From Thermus composti (lineage in GTDB: Bacteria > Deinococcota > Deinococci > Deinococcales > Thermaceae), in NCBI RefSeq assembly GCF_014647535.1, contig NZ_BMPJ01000010.1, positions 18,384 to 82,383 on the forward strand: a stretch of 64,000 nt of DNA, in the 5' to 3' direction. The translations under genes and the position numbers were made by a program. Below the pieces are notes generated by a model, which worked only from the letters and a program-made list of their open reading frames with translations, searched no databases and was not told the origin of the DNA. Below are positions 1-9,153 of the stretch, piece by piece. Position 1 is the first letter of the stretch. Every line of letters starts with the position of its first letter.

Positions 1-450
1 AACCTCACCGCCCCCATGCACCTCTCGGCCCTGGCCGCCCGGGAGATGCAGAAGGTGGGGGGCGGAGCCATCGTCAACGTGGCCAGCGTCCAAGGGCTTT
101 TCGCCGAGCAGGAAAACGCCGCCTACAACGCCTCCAAGGGAGGGCTTGTGAACCTCACCCGCTCCTTGGCCCTGGACCTCGCCCCCTTGGGGATCCGGGT
201 GAACGCCGTGGCCCCCGGGGCCATCGCCACCGAGGCGGTTTTGGAGGCCATCCTCCTTTCCGAGGACCCCGAGAGGACCCGGCGGGACTGGGAGGACCTC
301 CACGCCCTAAGGCGGCTCGGGCTTCCCGAGGAGGTGGCGGAGGCGGTGCTCTTTTTGGCCTCGGAGAAGGCCAGCTTCATCACCGGGGCCATCCTCCCCG
401 TGGACGGGGGGATGACCGCCAGCTTCATGATGGCGGGCCGCCCGGTCTGA
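1..450 (+). CDS. SDR-family oxidoreductase, C-terminal part (start lies before the window)
   Basis: The reading frame is open from base 1 to a TGA at 448-450, so the gene begins upstream of the window. The visible 149 residues are the C-terminal half of a Rossmann-fold short-chain dehydrogenase/reductase. The catalytic Tyr-x-x-x-Lys is present in YNASKGG (Tyr codon at 124, Lys codon at 136), preceded by the strand-serine segment IVNVASV, and followed by the typical [11 protein letters not shown] cofactor loop and the end motif [11 protein letters not shown]. These enzymes use NAD(P)H on alcohols, ketones or acyl carriers; the substrate cannot be read from this part. It converges on the flavoprotein gene 2 nt away. 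Confidence 0.9.
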   Translation, partial: NLTAPMHLSALAAREMQKVGGGAIVNVASVQGLFAEQENAAYNASKGGLVNLTRSLALDLAPLGIRVNAVAPGAIATEAVLEAILLSEDPERTRRDWEDLHALRRLGLPEEVAEAVLFLASEKASFITGAILPVDGGMTASFMMAGRPV

Positions 451-452
451 GG

Positions 453-995
453 CTACTTGGCGTGGTCTTTGTAGGGCTCGCCCCGAAGGTCGGAGATGAG
501 CTGCACCGCCACGTAGGCCCCATCCCCGGCGCTCACGATGGCGTGGCCCGGCACCTTGCCCCGGGCCACCCCGGCGGCGTAGACCCGGGGGTAGCTGGTC
601 CGCCCCCCTTCGTCGGTGTCTATGAAGGCCCCCTTCCGGGCGAGGCCCAAGAGGGAGGGCAGGGTGGGGTCTTTGTGGGTGCAAAGGAGAAGCCTTTCCG
701 CCTCCACCACGCCCCCATCGGTCTCCACCTCAAACACCCCGCCCTTGTCCCGCACCCCCTTGACCACGCCCCTTTGGACCTGGGTCCCGTAGCGCTCGGC
801 GTGCTCCCGTAGCCGCCTCAGAAGCTCTTCCCCCGAGGGCTCGTCCAAAAGCCCGGGATAGTTGGGCACCCGGCTCACCTGGAGGACCTGGGAGCGCCCC
901 CCGTCCAGGACCAGGACCTTAAGCCCCGCCCGGGCCAGAAAAAGGGCCGCGGAAAGGCCGGAAGGTCCACCGCCCACCACCAAAACGTCCCACAT
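453..995 (-). CDS. Half-size thioredoxin-reductase-like FAD protein
   Basis: This 180-residue protein starts with a dinucleotide-binding motif GGGPSGL (about residues 8-14) in a VLVVGGG context and ends with a segment like the FAD-binding C-terminus of thioredoxin reductases (YAAGVARG ... AIVSAGDGAYVA). A normal thioredoxin reductase has about 310 residues with a separate NADPH domain and a CxxC redox centre; both are missing here. The protein therefore looks like a single FAD domain, perhaps an oxidoreductase or regulator that receives electrons from a partner. It is divergent from the PASTA gene and shares an overlapping -10 region with it. Family assignment is firm, function is not. Confidence 0.8.
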   Translation of the reverse strand: MWDVLVVGGGPSGLSAALFLARAGLKVLVLDGGRSQVLQVSRVPNYPGLLDEPSGEELLRRLREHAERYGTQVQRGVVKGVRDKGGVFEVETDGGVVEAERLLLCTHKDPTLPSLLGLARKGAFIDTDEGGRTSYPRVYAAGVARGKVPGHAIVSAGDGAYVAVQLISDLRGEPYKDHAK

Positions 996-1004
996 ACCGC
1001 CTAG

Positions 1005-1012
1005 AGTATAAT
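1005..1012. promoter_or_regulatory. Overlapping divergent -10 elements
   Basis: The octamer AGTATAAT holds a plus-strand -10 TATAAT (1007-1012) and a minus-strand -10 TATACT (reverse of 1005-1010). Each lies exactly 9 nt from its start codon: 1013-1021 before ATG at 1022, and 996-1004 before the ATG at 995. Both mRNAs should be leaderless or nearly so, and both promoters cannot be occupied at once. Confidence 0.6.
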
Positions 1013-1021
1013 CGGCGGCGG

Positions 1022-2338
1022 ATGCTTCTGGACGACCGCTACCCGGTGCTGGAAACCCTGGAGCAGAGGGACGGGGTCACCCTTTACCGGGTAGAAGGTG
1101 GGCTCCTCTTCTTCTTTGAGGTCAAGACCCCCGAGGACAAGGAGCGCTTCTACCGCTACCGGGCGGCCCTGAAGCGGCTTACGGAGATGGGGCTTCTGGA
1201 GGCCCAGGTTTCCGCCAAGCCGGGCCGCTACTACGCCTTCTTTCCAGAAAAGCCCCTTTCCCGCAAACCCCCGCCCAAGAAGGCCCTCGAGGCCCTGGCC
1301 CCCTTGGGCTTCGGCCGGGAACACCTGGCCATGGCCGAGGAGGGCGTGGCCTACCTGGCCCCCTGGCCCCTCAAGGCCAAGCCCCTGCCCCGCCCCAGGG
1401 GGAAGGGAAGCCTCCTTGGGGTGGCCCCCGGGCTTCTCCTCCTCGCCCTCGGGGGGTGGCTTCTCTTAGAGGGGCTTAACCGGTACTTCAACCCCCCCGA
1501 GTACGCCGTCCCGGACCTGGTGGGCAAGACCGCCCGGGAGGCCTTCCTCCTCCTCAAGGACACCGGGCTTCGCCTCGAGGTGGAGGAGGGGAACGACCCC
1601 ACCAAGCCCAAGGAGGTAGTCCTGGCCCAAGACCCCCCGCCCGGGACCCGGCTTAGGGAGGGGCGGACGGTGCGCCTCGTGCTGAACCAGGCCCGCCTCA
1701 ACCCCCTGCCGGACCTAAGGGGCCTGAGGCTGGAGGAGGCGGAAAGCCGCCTCTCGGAACTGGGCTACCGCCTTTTGGGCACCGCCCGGGTGGAAAGCCA
1801 AGAGCCCTTAGGCACCGTCCTCGCCACCACCCCCGCCCCCGGTACGCCCCTGCCCCCCGGGGGGGGTGTTTGGCTCCTCGTCTCCCTGGGGGCCTCCCCC
1901 GAGGCCACCACCCCCATGCCCCGGCTGGTGGGCCTCACCCGGGAGGAGGCGGTCTTCCTCCTAAACGCCGCCGCCATCCCCTACCAGGTGGAGGAGGTAC
2001 CCTCCGGGGCGCCGCCCGGGGTGGTCCTCGCCCAGGAGCCCGCCCCCGGGACCCCCGTGCCCCAGGGGGGCGGGGCCCGGATCCAGGTGGCGGCCCAGGG
2101 CCAGGTCTACCTCCCCCCAAGCCCCCCCACCCGGACCGTGAACCTGGCCCTGAACCTTCCCCCCGAGGCCGAGGGGCGGCAGGTGCGCCTGGTCCTTCTG
2201 GACGAGCGGGGGGAGCAGGTGGTCTACGAGGGGCCAGGGCAGGAGGGCCTTCGGGTGGAGGGCACCTACCAGGTGGTGGGGGAGGCCCGCTTCCGCCTCT
2301 ACTTGGACGGCTTCCTCTTCCAGGAGTGGGCTCCGTGA
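1022..2338 (+). CDS. Membrane-anchored PASTA-domain protein with degenerate kinase-like N-terminus
   Basis: The protein has 438 residues. Residues 1-125 read like a worn-down Ser/Thr kinase N-lobe ([20 protein letters not shown], then [13 protein letters not shown]) with no recognisable HRD, DFG or P-loop motif. One transmembrane helix follows at about residues 129-156 (leucine-rich, [14 protein letters not shown]). Three PASTA repeats follow, each beginning with a P-x-L-x-G motif (VPDLVG, LPDLRG, MPRLVG) and each ending in a PPGT/APGT-type turn, then a beta-rich tail. PASTA domains normally sit outside the cell and bind peptidoglycan fragments or beta-lactams. Topology suggests N-terminus inside and PASTA outside. 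The gene is probably translated from a leaderless mRNA and overlaps yraN by 4 nt. Confidence 0.85.
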   Translation: MLLDDRYPVLETLEQRDGVTLYRVEGGLLFFFEVKTPEDKERFYRYRAALKRLTEMGLLEAQVSAKPGRYYAFFPEKPLSRKPPPKKALEALAPLGFGREHLAMAEEGVAYLAPWPLKAKPLPRPRGKGSLLGVAPGLLLLALGGWLLLEGLNRYFNPPEYAVPDLVGKTAREAFLLLKDTGLRLEVEEGNDPTKPKEVVLAQDPPPGTRLREGRTVRLVLNQARLNPLPDLRGLRLEEAESRLSELGYRLLGTARVESQEPLGTVLATTPAPGTPLPPGGGVWLLVSLGASPEATTPMPRLVGLTREEAVFLLNAAAIPYQVEEVPSGAPPGVVLAQEPAPGTPVPQGGGARIQVAAQGQVYLPPSPPTRTVNLALNLPPEAEGRQVRLVLLDERGEQVVYEGPGQEGLRVEGTYQVVGEARFRLYLDGFLFQEWAP

Positions 2339-2661
2339 AGGGCGCCTGGGCCGAGGAAAGGGCGCTTCGCTACCTCCTGGAAAGGGGGTACCGCCTCCTG
2401 GGGCGAAACCGCCGCACCCCCTTCGGCGAGGTGGACCTCTTCTTGGAAAAGGACGGGGTCTACGTGGTGGTGGAGGTGAAGCAAAGGCGCTCAGACCGCT
2501 TCGGCACGCCCCTGGAGGCCATCACCCCGGGGAAGGTGCGAAGGCTTTGGCAAAGCGCCCGCTACCTCCTGGGCCGGGACGACCTGCCGGTGCGCCTCGA
2601 GGCGGTCTTGGTCCATGGAAGCCCCGAGGACTTCCGCTTAGAGCACCTTGTCCTGGAGTAA
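2335..2661 (+). CDS. YraN/UPF0102 family protein, nuclease-like fold
   Basis: The start is GTG in the GTGA overlap with the end of the PASTA gene. The 108-residue length fits the UPF0102/YraN family. The motif [11 protein letters not shown] followed by VVVEVKQR matches the family's Holliday-junction-resolvase-like (restriction-endonuclease) core with acidic residues plus E-x-K. Activity has not generally been established for the family. Translational coupling to the PASTA gene is likely from the overlap. Confidence 0.9.
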   Translation: MKGAWAEERALRYLLERGYRLLGRNRRTPFGEVDLFLEKDGVYVVVEVKQRRSDRFGTPLEAITPGKVRRLWQSARYLLGRDDLPVRLEAVLVHGSPEDFRLEHLVLE

Positions 2662-2670
2662 GCTTTAGGC

Positions 2671-4458
2671 GTGTTTAGGAACCTTAGGGCCTACCTGGAG
2701 GCCCTGGAAAGGCGGGGCGAGCTTAGGCGGGTGAAGGTGCCCGTCTCCGCCGAGCTGGAGATCACCGAGATCGCGGACCGCATGGTGAAAGGAGGGGGGC
2801 CCGCCCTCCTCTTTGAGCGGGTCACGGGCAAGGACTTCCCCGTGGCCATCGGCCTTTTTGGGACCCGGGAGCGGACCGCCTTCGCCCTTGGGGTGAAGGA
2901 CCTGGACGAGCTGGCGAGGAAGGTGGAGACCCTCCTGGAGCTAAGGCCCGGCAAGGGGGGGCTTTCCGCCCTCCTTGGGCTTCTTCCCAAGCTTCCCCTC
3001 CTCAAAGGCTTCTTCCCCAGGTGGGTGCGCCAGGCCCCGGTGCAGGAGGTGGTGCTGAGGGGGGAGGCAGTGGACCTGAGGCGCCTTCCCGTCCTCAAGT
3101 GCTGGCCCTTAGACGGGGGGCCTTTCCTCACCCTGCCCCTCGTCATCACCAAGGACCCGGAGACGGGGGAGCTCAACCTGGGGATGTACCGGATGCAGGT
3201 CTTAGACCCCAGGAGCACCGCCATGCACTGGCAACTCCACAAGGTGGGCCGCCGCCACCTGGAAAAGGCCAAGAAGCTGGGGAAGAGGCTGGAGGTGGCC
3301 GTGGCCCTGGGGGGGGACCCAGTCCTCACCTACGCCGCCACCGCCCCCCTGCCCCCCTTGCCGGAGGTGAGCGAGTTCCACCTGGCGGGCTTCCTCCGGG
3401 GGGCCCCCATTGAGCTTGCCCGGGGGGTAACCGTGGACCTCCCCGTGCCCGCGGAGGCGGAGTTCGTCCTCGAGGGCTACATAGACCCGGAAGAGCCCCT
3501 GGTGGAGGAAGGCCCCTTTGGCGACCACACGGGCTTCTATACCCCTGTGGACCTCTACCCCCGCTTCCACGTCACCGCCCTCACCCACCGCCGGAAAGCC
3601 ATCTACCCCGCCACCATCGTGGGCGTTCCCCCCATGGAGGACGCCTACCTCATTGAGGCCACGGAGAGGCTCTTCCTCCCGGCCCTCCGCCTGGTCCTCC
3701 CCGAGGTGGTGGACTACCACATGCCCCCCGAGGGGGTGGCCCACAACTGGGTGAACGTAAGCCTAAGGAAGGAATACCCGGGCCAGGCCTACAAGGTGGC
3801 CTACGGGATGCTGGGCCTGGGGCAGATGATGTTCGCCAAGGTCATCGTGGCGGTGGACGCCGATGTGCCGGTGAAGCCGGGGTTTGCCACCCTCCTCCAC
3901 GCCTTAAAGCACGCCCTCCCCGGCCGGGACACCCTCCTCCTCCGGGGCCCCATGGACGTCCTGGACCATAGCGCCCGGGCCTTCGCCTACGGGGGGAAGC
4001 TTTTCATAGACGGCACGAGGAAGCTCCCCGAGGAGGGGGAAGAGGTGCCCTTCGCCCCCAAGGCCCACGCCGAGCTTCCCCAAGACCCCGAGGTGGTGGC
4101 CCAGAGGCAGTGGCCGGGGCTTTGGGGCGTGGCCATGAGGAAAGAAAGGCCCCACCAGGCCTGGGAGGTGGCGGAAAGGCTCCTAAGCACCCCGCAAAGC
4201 GCCGGGATCCGGCTCCTCCTCCTAGCCGACGCTGACACCGCCCTAAGCCCCGAGGAACTCCTCTGGTACGTCCTCAACAACATTGACCCCGAGCGGGACG
4301 CCCGGGTGATGGCGGGGGTGGAGGGGCCGGTTTTGGTCCTGGACGGCACGAGGAAGCTCCCCGAGGAGGGCTTCCAGAGGGTCTGGCCCGAAAGGATCCG
4401 CATGGACCCCAAGGTGAAGGCCCTGGTGGAGGCCCGCTGGGAGGAGTACGGGCTATAA
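2671..4458 (+). CDS. ubiD: UbiD-family prenylated-FMN decarboxylase
   Basis: The 595-residue product has the UbiD hallmark [14 protein letters not shown] in the middle, with the acidic residues that hold the prenyl-FMN and act in decarboxylation, plus the N-terminal start [17 protein letters not shown] typical of the family. UbiD enzymes remove a carboxylate from aromatic or unsaturated acids and need a UbiX flavin prenyltransferase, which is not in this window. In a menaquinone-using organism a role in quinone synthesis (for example the decarboxylation step of the futalosine route) is reasonable, but this is inference. Start is GTG 9 nt after yraN. Confidence 0.9.
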   Translation: MFRNLRAYLEALERRGELRRVKVPVSAELEITEIADRMVKGGGPALLFERVTGKDFPVAIGLFGTRERTAFALGVKDLDELARKVETLLELRPGKGGLSALLGLLPKLPLLKGFFPRWVRQAPVQEVVLRGEAVDLRRLPVLKCWPLDGGPFLTLPLVITKDPETGELNLGMYRMQVLDPRSTAMHWQLHKVGRRHLEKAKKLGKRLEVAVALGGDPVLTYAATAPLPPLPEVSEFHLAGFLRGAPIELARGVTVDLPVPAEAEFVLEGYIDPEEPLVEEGPFGDHTGFYTPVDLYPRFHVTALTHRRKAIYPATIVGVPPMEDAYLIEATERLFLPALRLVLPEVVDYHMPPEGVAHNWVNVSLRKEYPGQAYKVAYGMLGLGQMMFAKVIVAVDADVPVKPGFATLLHALKHALPGRDTLLLRGPMDVLDHSARAFAYGGKLFIDGTRKLPEEGEEVPFAPKAHAELPQDPEVVAQRQWPGLWGVAMRKERPHQAWEVAERLLSTPQSAGIRLLLLADADTALSPEELLWYVLNNIDPERDARVMAGVEGPVLVLDGTRKLPEEGFQRVWPERIRMDPKVKALVEARWEEYGL

Positions 4459-4459
4459 T
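4454..4459 (+). promoter_or_regulatory. -10 element of trmB, predicted leaderless start
   Basis: A perfect TATAAT overlaps the last codons of ubiD (stop at 4456-4458) and ends 6 nt before the GTG start of trmB. With initiation about 7 nt downstream the mRNA would begin at the start codon. Confidence 0.6.
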
Positions 4460-4465
4460 CCCACC

Positions 4466-5401
4466 GTGCTGGTCCGCCCCGCCCTCCTCCCCGCCTGGCC
4501 CCCCTCCCCCAAGGACCTCTTCGGGCGGGAAGGCCCCTTGGTCCTGGAGATCGGCTTCGGGGACGGCCGCTTCACCGCCTGGCTCGCCCGGGCCCACCCC
4601 CACTGGCTCGTCCTGGGGGCCGAGGTCTCGGGGGCGAGCGTCCTTAGGGCCTACAGGCGGATGCGCAAAGAGGGCCTGGAAAACGTCCGCCTTTACCACG
4701 GGGAAGGCCCCTTCGCCCTTAGAAACCTAATCCTCCCGGGAAGCCTCCACCGGGTGATCGTCAACTTCCCCGACCCCTGGCCCAAGAAGCGCCATCAGGA
4801 CCGGCGCCTCCTCCAGGAGGGCTTCTTCCGGAGACTTTCCACGAGGCTTGAAGAGGGAGGGGCGCTCCTCCTCACCACCGACCACGAGGACTACTTCCGT
4901 TTCGCCCTGGAGGAGGCGGAGAGGACGGGCCTCTACCGCATAGAGGTGAGGCCCCCGCCGGAGGCCCACCTGCAGACCAAGTACGCCCTCAAGTGGAAGG
5001 AGGCGGGCCGCTCCTTCTTCCACGCCGTCTTCACCAAGGTGGCCGAGGACCCCAACCCTTGGCCCCCCCTAAGGAGGTACCCCATGGCCCACGCCCTCTT
5101 GAAAGGAGAGCTCCCGGAAACCCTTGACCTCGCCAAGACCCCGGTGCCCATCCCCGGAGGCATCGCCGTCTTCCTGGAGGTGGCCCGGGGGGAGAAGGGG
5201 TTTTACGTGGTCACCCACCTGGAGGAGGAGGACCTGACCCAGGACCTCCTTCTGGAGGTGCGCAGGAGCGCCCACGGGGTCTACGCCGGGGTGGGCCGCT
5301 TCGGAAGCCCCCTCATCACCGAGGGGGTGAAGCGGGCGGTGCGGGCCCTGGTGGAAAGGCTAAAGGGGCTTGGCCTCGAGGTGGTCCAGGACCACACCTG
5401 A
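4466..5401 (+). CDS. trmB: tRNA (guanine-N7-)-methyltransferase TrmB with C-terminal extension
   Basis: This enzyme puts m7G at position 46 of tRNA using S-adenosylmethionine. The SAM motif [10 protein letters not shown] lies at about residues 26-35, and the family signature [11 protein letters not shown] at about 99-109. The usual bacterial enzyme is about 210-240 residues; here there are 311. The extra roughly 100 residues at the C-terminus (after [10 protein letters not shown]) resemble the extension known from thermophile TrmB proteins such as Aquifex, thought to help bind tRNA at high temperature. Start is GTG, supported by the -10 placement. Confidence 0.93.
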   Translation: MLVRPALLPAWPPSPKDLFGREGPLVLEIGFGDGRFTAWLARAHPHWLVLGAEVSGASVLRAYRRMRKEGLENVRLYHGEGPFALRNLILPGSLHRVIVNFPDPWPKKRHQDRRLLQEGFFRRLSTRLEEGGALLLTTDHEDYFRFALEEAERTGLYRIEVRPPPEAHLQTKYALKWKEAGRSFFHAVFTKVAEDPNPWPPLRRYPMAHALLKGELPETLDLAKTPVPIPGGIAVFLEVARGEKGFYVVTHLEEEDLTQDLLLEVRRSAHGVYAGVGRFGSPLITEGVKRAVRALVERLKGLGLEVVQDHT

Positions 5402-5420
5402 GGCCGGGTAAGATAACGGC

Positions 5421-6488
5421 ATGATTCCCCCCCGCAAGGACTCCCTCAAGTGGGGCACCTACCCCGAGGACGTCCTCCCCCTTTGGGTGGCGGACATGGA
5501 CTTCCCCGTGGCCGAGCCCATCCGAAAGGCCCTAAGGGAGCGGGCGGAGGGCTTTTTGGGCTACCCGCCACGGGAGGGGGACCCGGAGCTTAGGGCCCTC
5601 CTCCTGGAGCGCCATGGCCTCGAGGGGGAGGTGGCCTTCCTGCCGGGGGTGGTGGTGGGGCTTTTCGCCGCCGTGGCCGCCTTCACCGCCCCGGGCCAGG
5701 GGGTCCTCACCCAGGTGCCCATCTACCCCCCTTTCCTGGCCGCCATCCGGGAGGGGCGGCGCACGGTCCTGGCCAACCCCTTAAGGGAGACCGAGGAGGG
5801 CTACCGGCTGGACCTGGCGGGCCTTGAGCGCCTGGCCTTCGCCTCGAGGCTCCTCCTCTTCTGCCACCCGCAAAACCCCACGGGAAGGGTCTTCACCGAG
5901 GAGGAGCTGGAGGCCTTGGCTCACATCGCCCGCAAGCACGACCTCATCGTGGTCTCCGACGAGCTCCACGCCCCCCTCACCTACGAGAGGCCCCACATCC
6001 CCTTGGCCCGCTTCCTCCCCGAGCGCACCCTCACCCTCCTAGGCCCCGGAAAGGCCTACAACCTGGCGGGCCTCCCCCTGGGGGCGGCGGTGGGGCCCAA
6101 GCCCCTCTTGGAGGCCTTCAAGCGCCACCTCCCCCACACCTTCCCCAACGTCTTGGCCATGGCCGCCTGGAAGGCGGCCCTCCTGGAAGGCGATGCCTGG
6201 CTTAAGGCCACCTTGGCTCAGCTCAAGGCCAACCGGGACCGGGTGGCCGGGTGGGCCAAGGCCATGGGCCTGGGTCACTTCCCCCCTGAAGGGACCTACC
6301 TGGCCTGGATCCGGACGGAGATCCCCAAGGCGGCGGCCTACTTCCTGAAGGAGGCCCGGGTGGCCCTGAACCCCGGGGAGAACTTCGGCCCAGGGTACGA
6401 CCGGTACGTGCGCCTGAACTTCGCCACCTACCCCGAGGTCCTGGAAGAGGCCCTACGCCGGCTTTCCGAGGCCCTCAAGCGGGCCTAA
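5421..6488 (+). CDS. PatB/MalY-type PLP-dependent aminotransferase or C-S lyase
   Basis: The 355-residue fold-type I PLP enzyme opens with the MalY/PatB signature [21 protein letters not shown]. The Schiff-base lysine is K211 in [10 protein letters not shown], and [15 protein letters not shown] and the arginine near the C-terminus (YVRLNFAT) fit the family. Members act as cystathionine beta-lyases or aminotransferases, so the product may make homocysteine or pyruvate plus ammonia from sulfur amino acids. A TAAGAT -10 (5409-5414) lies 6 nt before the ATG, again predicting a leaderless message. The gene ends at a strong hairpin. Confidence 0.88.
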   Translation: MIPPRKDSLKWGTYPEDVLPLWVADMDFPVAEPIRKALRERAEGFLGYPPREGDPELRALLLERHGLEGEVAFLPGVVVGLFAAVAAFTAPGQGVLTQVPIYPPFLAAIREGRRTVLANPLRETEEGYRLDLAGLERLAFASRLLLFCHPQNPTGRVFTEEELEALAHIARKHDLIVVSDELHAPLTYERPHIPLARFLPERTLTLLGPGKAYNLAGLPLGAAVGPKPLLEAFKRHLPHTFPNVLAMAAWKAALLEGDAWLKATLAQLKANRDRVAGWAKAMGLGHFPPEGTYLAWIRTEIPKAAAYFLKEARVALNPGENFGPGYDRYVRLNFATYPEVLEEALRRLSEALKRA

Positions 6489-6495
6489 AGAAAAC

Positions 6496-6519
6496 CCCCC
6501 CTGGGCTTCCCCAGGGGGG
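6496..6519. terminator. Hairpin terminator between convergent genes
   Basis: A 10-bp GC stem, CCCCCCTGGG (6496-6505) pairing with CCCAGGGGGG (6510-6519), has a CTTC tetraloop. It lies between the aminotransferase gene and the convergent heat-shock gene and probably serves both. On the minus strand it is followed by TTTTC. Confidence 0.75.
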
Positions 6520-6534
6520 CAAGGCCCCACGCCC

Positions 6535-6999
6535 TTACTGGACCACCTGGATGGGGATCCGCTTGGCCCGGGCCTCCGCCACCTTGGGCAAGGTGAGGCG
6601 CAGGATGCCGTGGCGGAACTCGGCCTTGGCCTCGTCCCCCTTCACCTCCACGGGGAGGGTGAAGGTGCGCACGAAGGAACCGTGGGGGATCTCCTGGAGG
6701 TAGTAGCGGCGGGCCTTGGCCTCCTCGGCGGGCTTCACCTGGCCCCGGACGGTGAGCTTGTTGCCCTCGAGGCTCACCTCCAGGTCCTCTGGGGCAAGCC
6801 CGGGCACCGCCATCTCCAGGACCAAGGCCTCGTCGGTCTCGTAGAGGTCGGCGGGGGCCACGTAGGCCACCGCGGGCCGGCCGAAGTCGCCTAAGACCTC
6901 CTCAAAGAGCCGGTTGGCCTCCTCCAGGAGGGAGAAGGGACCCCAGGTCCTGAAGGGCGTGAGCTCGGTGGAGCGGCTGTCCCTACGCACCAGGGCCAT
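6535..6999 (-). CDS. Hsp20/alpha-crystallin small heat-shock protein
   Basis: The 154-residue protein is an ATP-independent holdase chaperone. The alpha-crystallin domain runs from about DLYETDEALVLEMAVPG to the end of the beta-sandwich, with the conserved LTVRG strand and GILRLTLPK. The C-terminus carries IPIQVV, an I-x-I/V-type motif used for oligomer contacts. The start is taken as the ATG at 6999 because a clean GGAGGTG ribosome site lies 6 nt upstream; an upstream GTG at 7008 overlaps that site and is rejected. A nearly perfect housekeeping promoter lies just upstream. Confidence 0.95.
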   Translation of the reverse strand: MALVRRDSRSTELTPFRTWGPFSLLEEANRLFEEVLGDFGRPAVAYVAPADLYETDEALVLEMAVPGLAPEDLEVSLEGNKLTVRGQVKPAEEAKARRYYLQEIPHGSFVRTFTLPVEVKGDEAKAEFRHGILRLTLPKVAEARAKRIPIQVVQ

Positions 7000-7019
7000 A
7001 CCTATCACCTCCGCTTTTA

Positions 7020-7048
7020 CTTATATCTCCTGCGCCTCAGTTTGTCAA
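7020..7048 (-). promoter_or_regulatory. Consensus sigma-70-type promoter of the small heat-shock gene
   Basis: On the minus strand TTGACA (7048-7043) and TATAAG (7025-7020) are separated by 17 nt, close to the vegetative consensus. The leader is short and contains a GGAGG ribosome site. I see no CIRCE (TTAGCACTC) repeat. Confidence 0.8.
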
Positions 7049-7084
7049 GTATCCTTAGGGCAATAGGCCTACCCCTGCGCCCCC

Positions 7085-7090
7085 TATAAT
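7085..7090 (+). promoter_or_regulatory. -10 element of the rhodanese operon, predicted leaderless
   Basis: A perfect TATAAT ends 7 nt before the ATG at 7098. No ribosome-binding site precedes the ATG, fitting a leaderless transcript. Confidence 0.6.
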
Positions 7091-7097
7091 CAGGGGC

Positions 7098-7790
7098 ATG
7101 GAGCTTCCCAAGGACGCGGTTTTCGTGGACACGCGGCCCCGGCCCGCCTACGAGGCGGGGCACCTGCCGGGGGCCCGCCACCTGGACCTCTCCGCCCCCA
7201 GGCTCCGCCTCCGGGAGGAGGCGGAGCTTAAGGCCCTGGAAGCGGGGCTCACGGAGCTTTTCCAAAGCCTGGGCCTACGAAGCCCCGTGGTCCTTTACGA
7301 CGAGGGGCTCACGAGCCGGCTTTGCCGCACCGCCTTCTTCCTGGGCCTAGGGGGGCTAGAGGTGGAGCTTTGGACCGAGGGCTGGGAGCCCTACGCCACG
7401 GAGAAGGAGGAGCCCAAGCCGGAGCGCACCGAGGTGGTGGCCAGGCTTCGGCGGGACTGGCTCCTCACCGCCGACGAGGCCGCCCGCCACCCCCTTCTTT
7501 TGGACGTGCGGAGCCCCGAGGAATACCAGGGCAAGGTCCACCCCCCCTGCTGCCCCCGGGGCGGGCGCATTCCCGGGAGCAAGAACGCCCCCTTGGACCT
7601 TTTCCTGAGCCCGGAAGGCCTTCTGGAGCGGCTCGGGCTTAAGCCGGGGGAGGAGGTGGGGGTCTACTGCCACTCGGGGGCGCGGAGCGCCGTGGCCTTC
7701 TTCGTCCTAAGGAGCCTCGGGGTCAAGGCCCGGAACTACCTGGGCTCCATGCACGAGTGGCTCCAGGAGGGGCTGCCCACCGAGCCATGA
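7098..7790 (+). CDS. Rhodanese-type sulfurtransferase, two domains
   Basis: The 230-residue protein holds two rhodanese domains. The N-terminal one (about 1-100) lacks an active-site cysteine loop; the C-terminal one (about 120-225) has DVRSPEEYQG and the catalytic loop YCHSGARSAV, in which the cysteine would carry the persulfide. The usual family length is about 280, so this is a compact form. Such enzymes move sulfane sulfur, for example from thiosulfate, into thiolation pathways. It overlaps the downstream metallo-hydrolase gene by 4 nt (ATGA), so they are likely co-translated. Confidence 0.92.
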   Translation: MELPKDAVFVDTRPRPAYEAGHLPGARHLDLSAPRLRLREEAELKALEAGLTELFQSLGLRSPVVLYDEGLTSRLCRTAFFLGLGGLEVELWTEGWEPYATEKEEPKPERTEVVARLRRDWLLTADEAARHPLLLDVRSPEEYQGKVHPPCCPRGGRIPGSKNAPLDLFLSPEGLLERLGLKPGEEVGVYCHSGARSAVAFFVLRSLGVKARNYLGSMHEWLQEGLPTEP

Positions 7791-8410
7791 GGGCCTACCC
7801 CATCACCCTTGGCCCCTTGCAGGAAAACGCCTGCCTGGTGGAGACGCCGGAGGGCCCGGTCCTTATTGACCCCGGGGACGAGCCGGAAAAGCTCTTCCGG
7901 CTTTTCCGGGAAACGGGCCTCACCCCCAAGGCCATCCTCCTCACCCACGCCCACTTTGACCACGTGGGGGCGGTGGCCCCTCTGGTGGAGGCCCTGGACC
8001 TCCCCGTCTACCTCCACCCCCTGGACCTTCCCCTCTACCAGGGGGCGGACCTCGCCGCCCGGGCCTGGGGCTTCGCCATCCCCAAGCCCCCTTTGCCCGT
8101 GGAGCCTTTGGAAGAGGGCATGACCCTTTTCGGCTTCCAGGTCCTCCACCTCCCCGGGCATAGCCCCGGCCACGTGGCCTTTTACGACCCCGAAGGGGGG
8201 CAGGTCTTCTCCGGGGACCTCCTCTTCCGGGGAAGCATCGGCCGCTACGACCTGCCCGGGGCCGATCCCAAGGCGCTTTTCGCCTCTCTAAAGAGGCTCC
8301 TTTCCCTCCCCCCCAACACCCGGGTCCACCCCGGGCACGGGCCCGGGACCACCCTGGGCCTCGAGGCCCGCACGAACCCCTTCCTCACCGGGTTAGAATG
8401 GGAAACGTGA
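7787..8410 (+). CDS. Metallo-beta-lactamase-fold hydrolase, glyoxalase II-like
   Basis: The 207-residue protein has the metal-binding HAHFDH motif at about residues 53-58, the downstream HSPGH histidine, the bridging aspartate in FSGDLLF and the last histidine in HPGHGPGT. Length and motifs match the small glyoxalase II-like proteins; I believe it corresponds to the structurally studied T. thermophilus HB8 protein TTHA1623, but this is from memory. Being coupled to a rhodanese suggests a persulfide dioxygenase or thioester hydrolase role, which is inference. Its end overlaps the next gene by 13 nt. Confidence 0.92.
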   Translation: MRAYPITLGPLQENACLVETPEGPVLIDPGDEPEKLFRLFRETGLTPKAILLTHAHFDHVGAVAPLVEALDLPVYLHPLDLPLYQGADLAARAWGFAIPKPPLPVEPLEEGMTLFGFQVLHLPGHSPGHVAFYDPEGGQVFSGDLLFRGSIGRYDLPGADPKALFASLKRLLSLPPNTRVHPGHGPGTTLGLEARTNPFLTGLEWET

Positions 8411-9150
8411 GCGGGGCGGACGTTCCCCAAAGCAAGCAGCTGGCAGCCCTTAGAGCGCTTTTCGCCCTCCAGGAAAAGGACCTGGCCATTGACCGGCTAG
8501 AAAGCGAGGCGGAAAGCCTTCCCGAGGAACTCCTTGCGGTGAAGAACCAGGTGGAGGCCCTGGAGGAAAGGCTTGCCGAGCTCCTTGAGCGGAAGCGAGA
8601 GCTGGAGCGGGAGTACCAGCGCCATAGCCTAGACATAGAAGACCTAAGCGCCAAGGAGAAGCAGGCGGAGGAGGAGCAGAAGAAGGCCCAAACCGCCCGG
8701 GAGCAGACCCAGTACGAGAACCGGATCCAGCAGATCAAGGACCGGATCCGGGAGCTTTTAGAGCTTTCCACCCCCATCATGGAGGCCATGGAAGAGGTGG
8801 AGGCGGAGGTGGCCCGGGTGGAGGCGGAGCTTAACCAGCTAAGACCCAAGTTGGAAGAGCTCCTTAAGGCCAACGAGGCCCGGGTCAGGGCCCTCAAGGA
8901 AGAGGCCCAGGCCCTCCTCGCCGAGCGGGCGGTCATGGCCCAGGGCATCCCCACAAGCCTCCTCAAGGAGTATGAAGCCATCCGCCGGGCCCGCCGGGGA
9001 ACGGGCATCGTGCGGATGGTGCGCCAGGGGCAGATCTTCCGCTGCGAGGGGTGCAACGTGGTCCTGCCCACCCACGTGGCCCAGAAGGTGGTCCAGGCCC
9101 AGGTTGTCCGCTGCCCCTCCTGCGGGAGGCTCCTCCTTAAGGAGGAGTAG
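8398..9150 (+). CDS. Coiled-coil protein with C-terminal C4 zinc ribbon
   Basis: The 250-residue protein is a long antiparallel-type coiled coil (about residues 15-170, rich in Leu/Glu/Lys heptads) ending in a four-cysteine zinc ribbon: CEGC at about residues 216-219 and CPSC about 20 residues later. This matches the zf-RING_7/DUF164 family, whose members are thought to act in nucleic-acid or protein assembly; no enzyme activity is known. It overlaps the metallo-hydrolase gene, making a three-gene operon. An internal GTG at 8407 is a possible alternative start. Confidence 0.88.
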   Translation: MGNVSGADVPQSKQLAALRALFALQEKDLAIDRLESEAESLPEELLAVKNQVEALEERLAELLERKRELEREYQRHSLDIEDLSAKEKQAEEEQKKAQTAREQTQYENRIQQIKDRIRELLELSTPIMEAMEEVEAEVARVEAELNQLRPKLEELLKANEARVRALKEEAQALLAERAVMAQGIPTSLLKEYEAIRRARRGTGIVRMVRQGQIFRCEGCNVVLPTHVAQKVVQAQVVRCPSCGRLLLKEE

Positions 9151-9153
9151 GGC

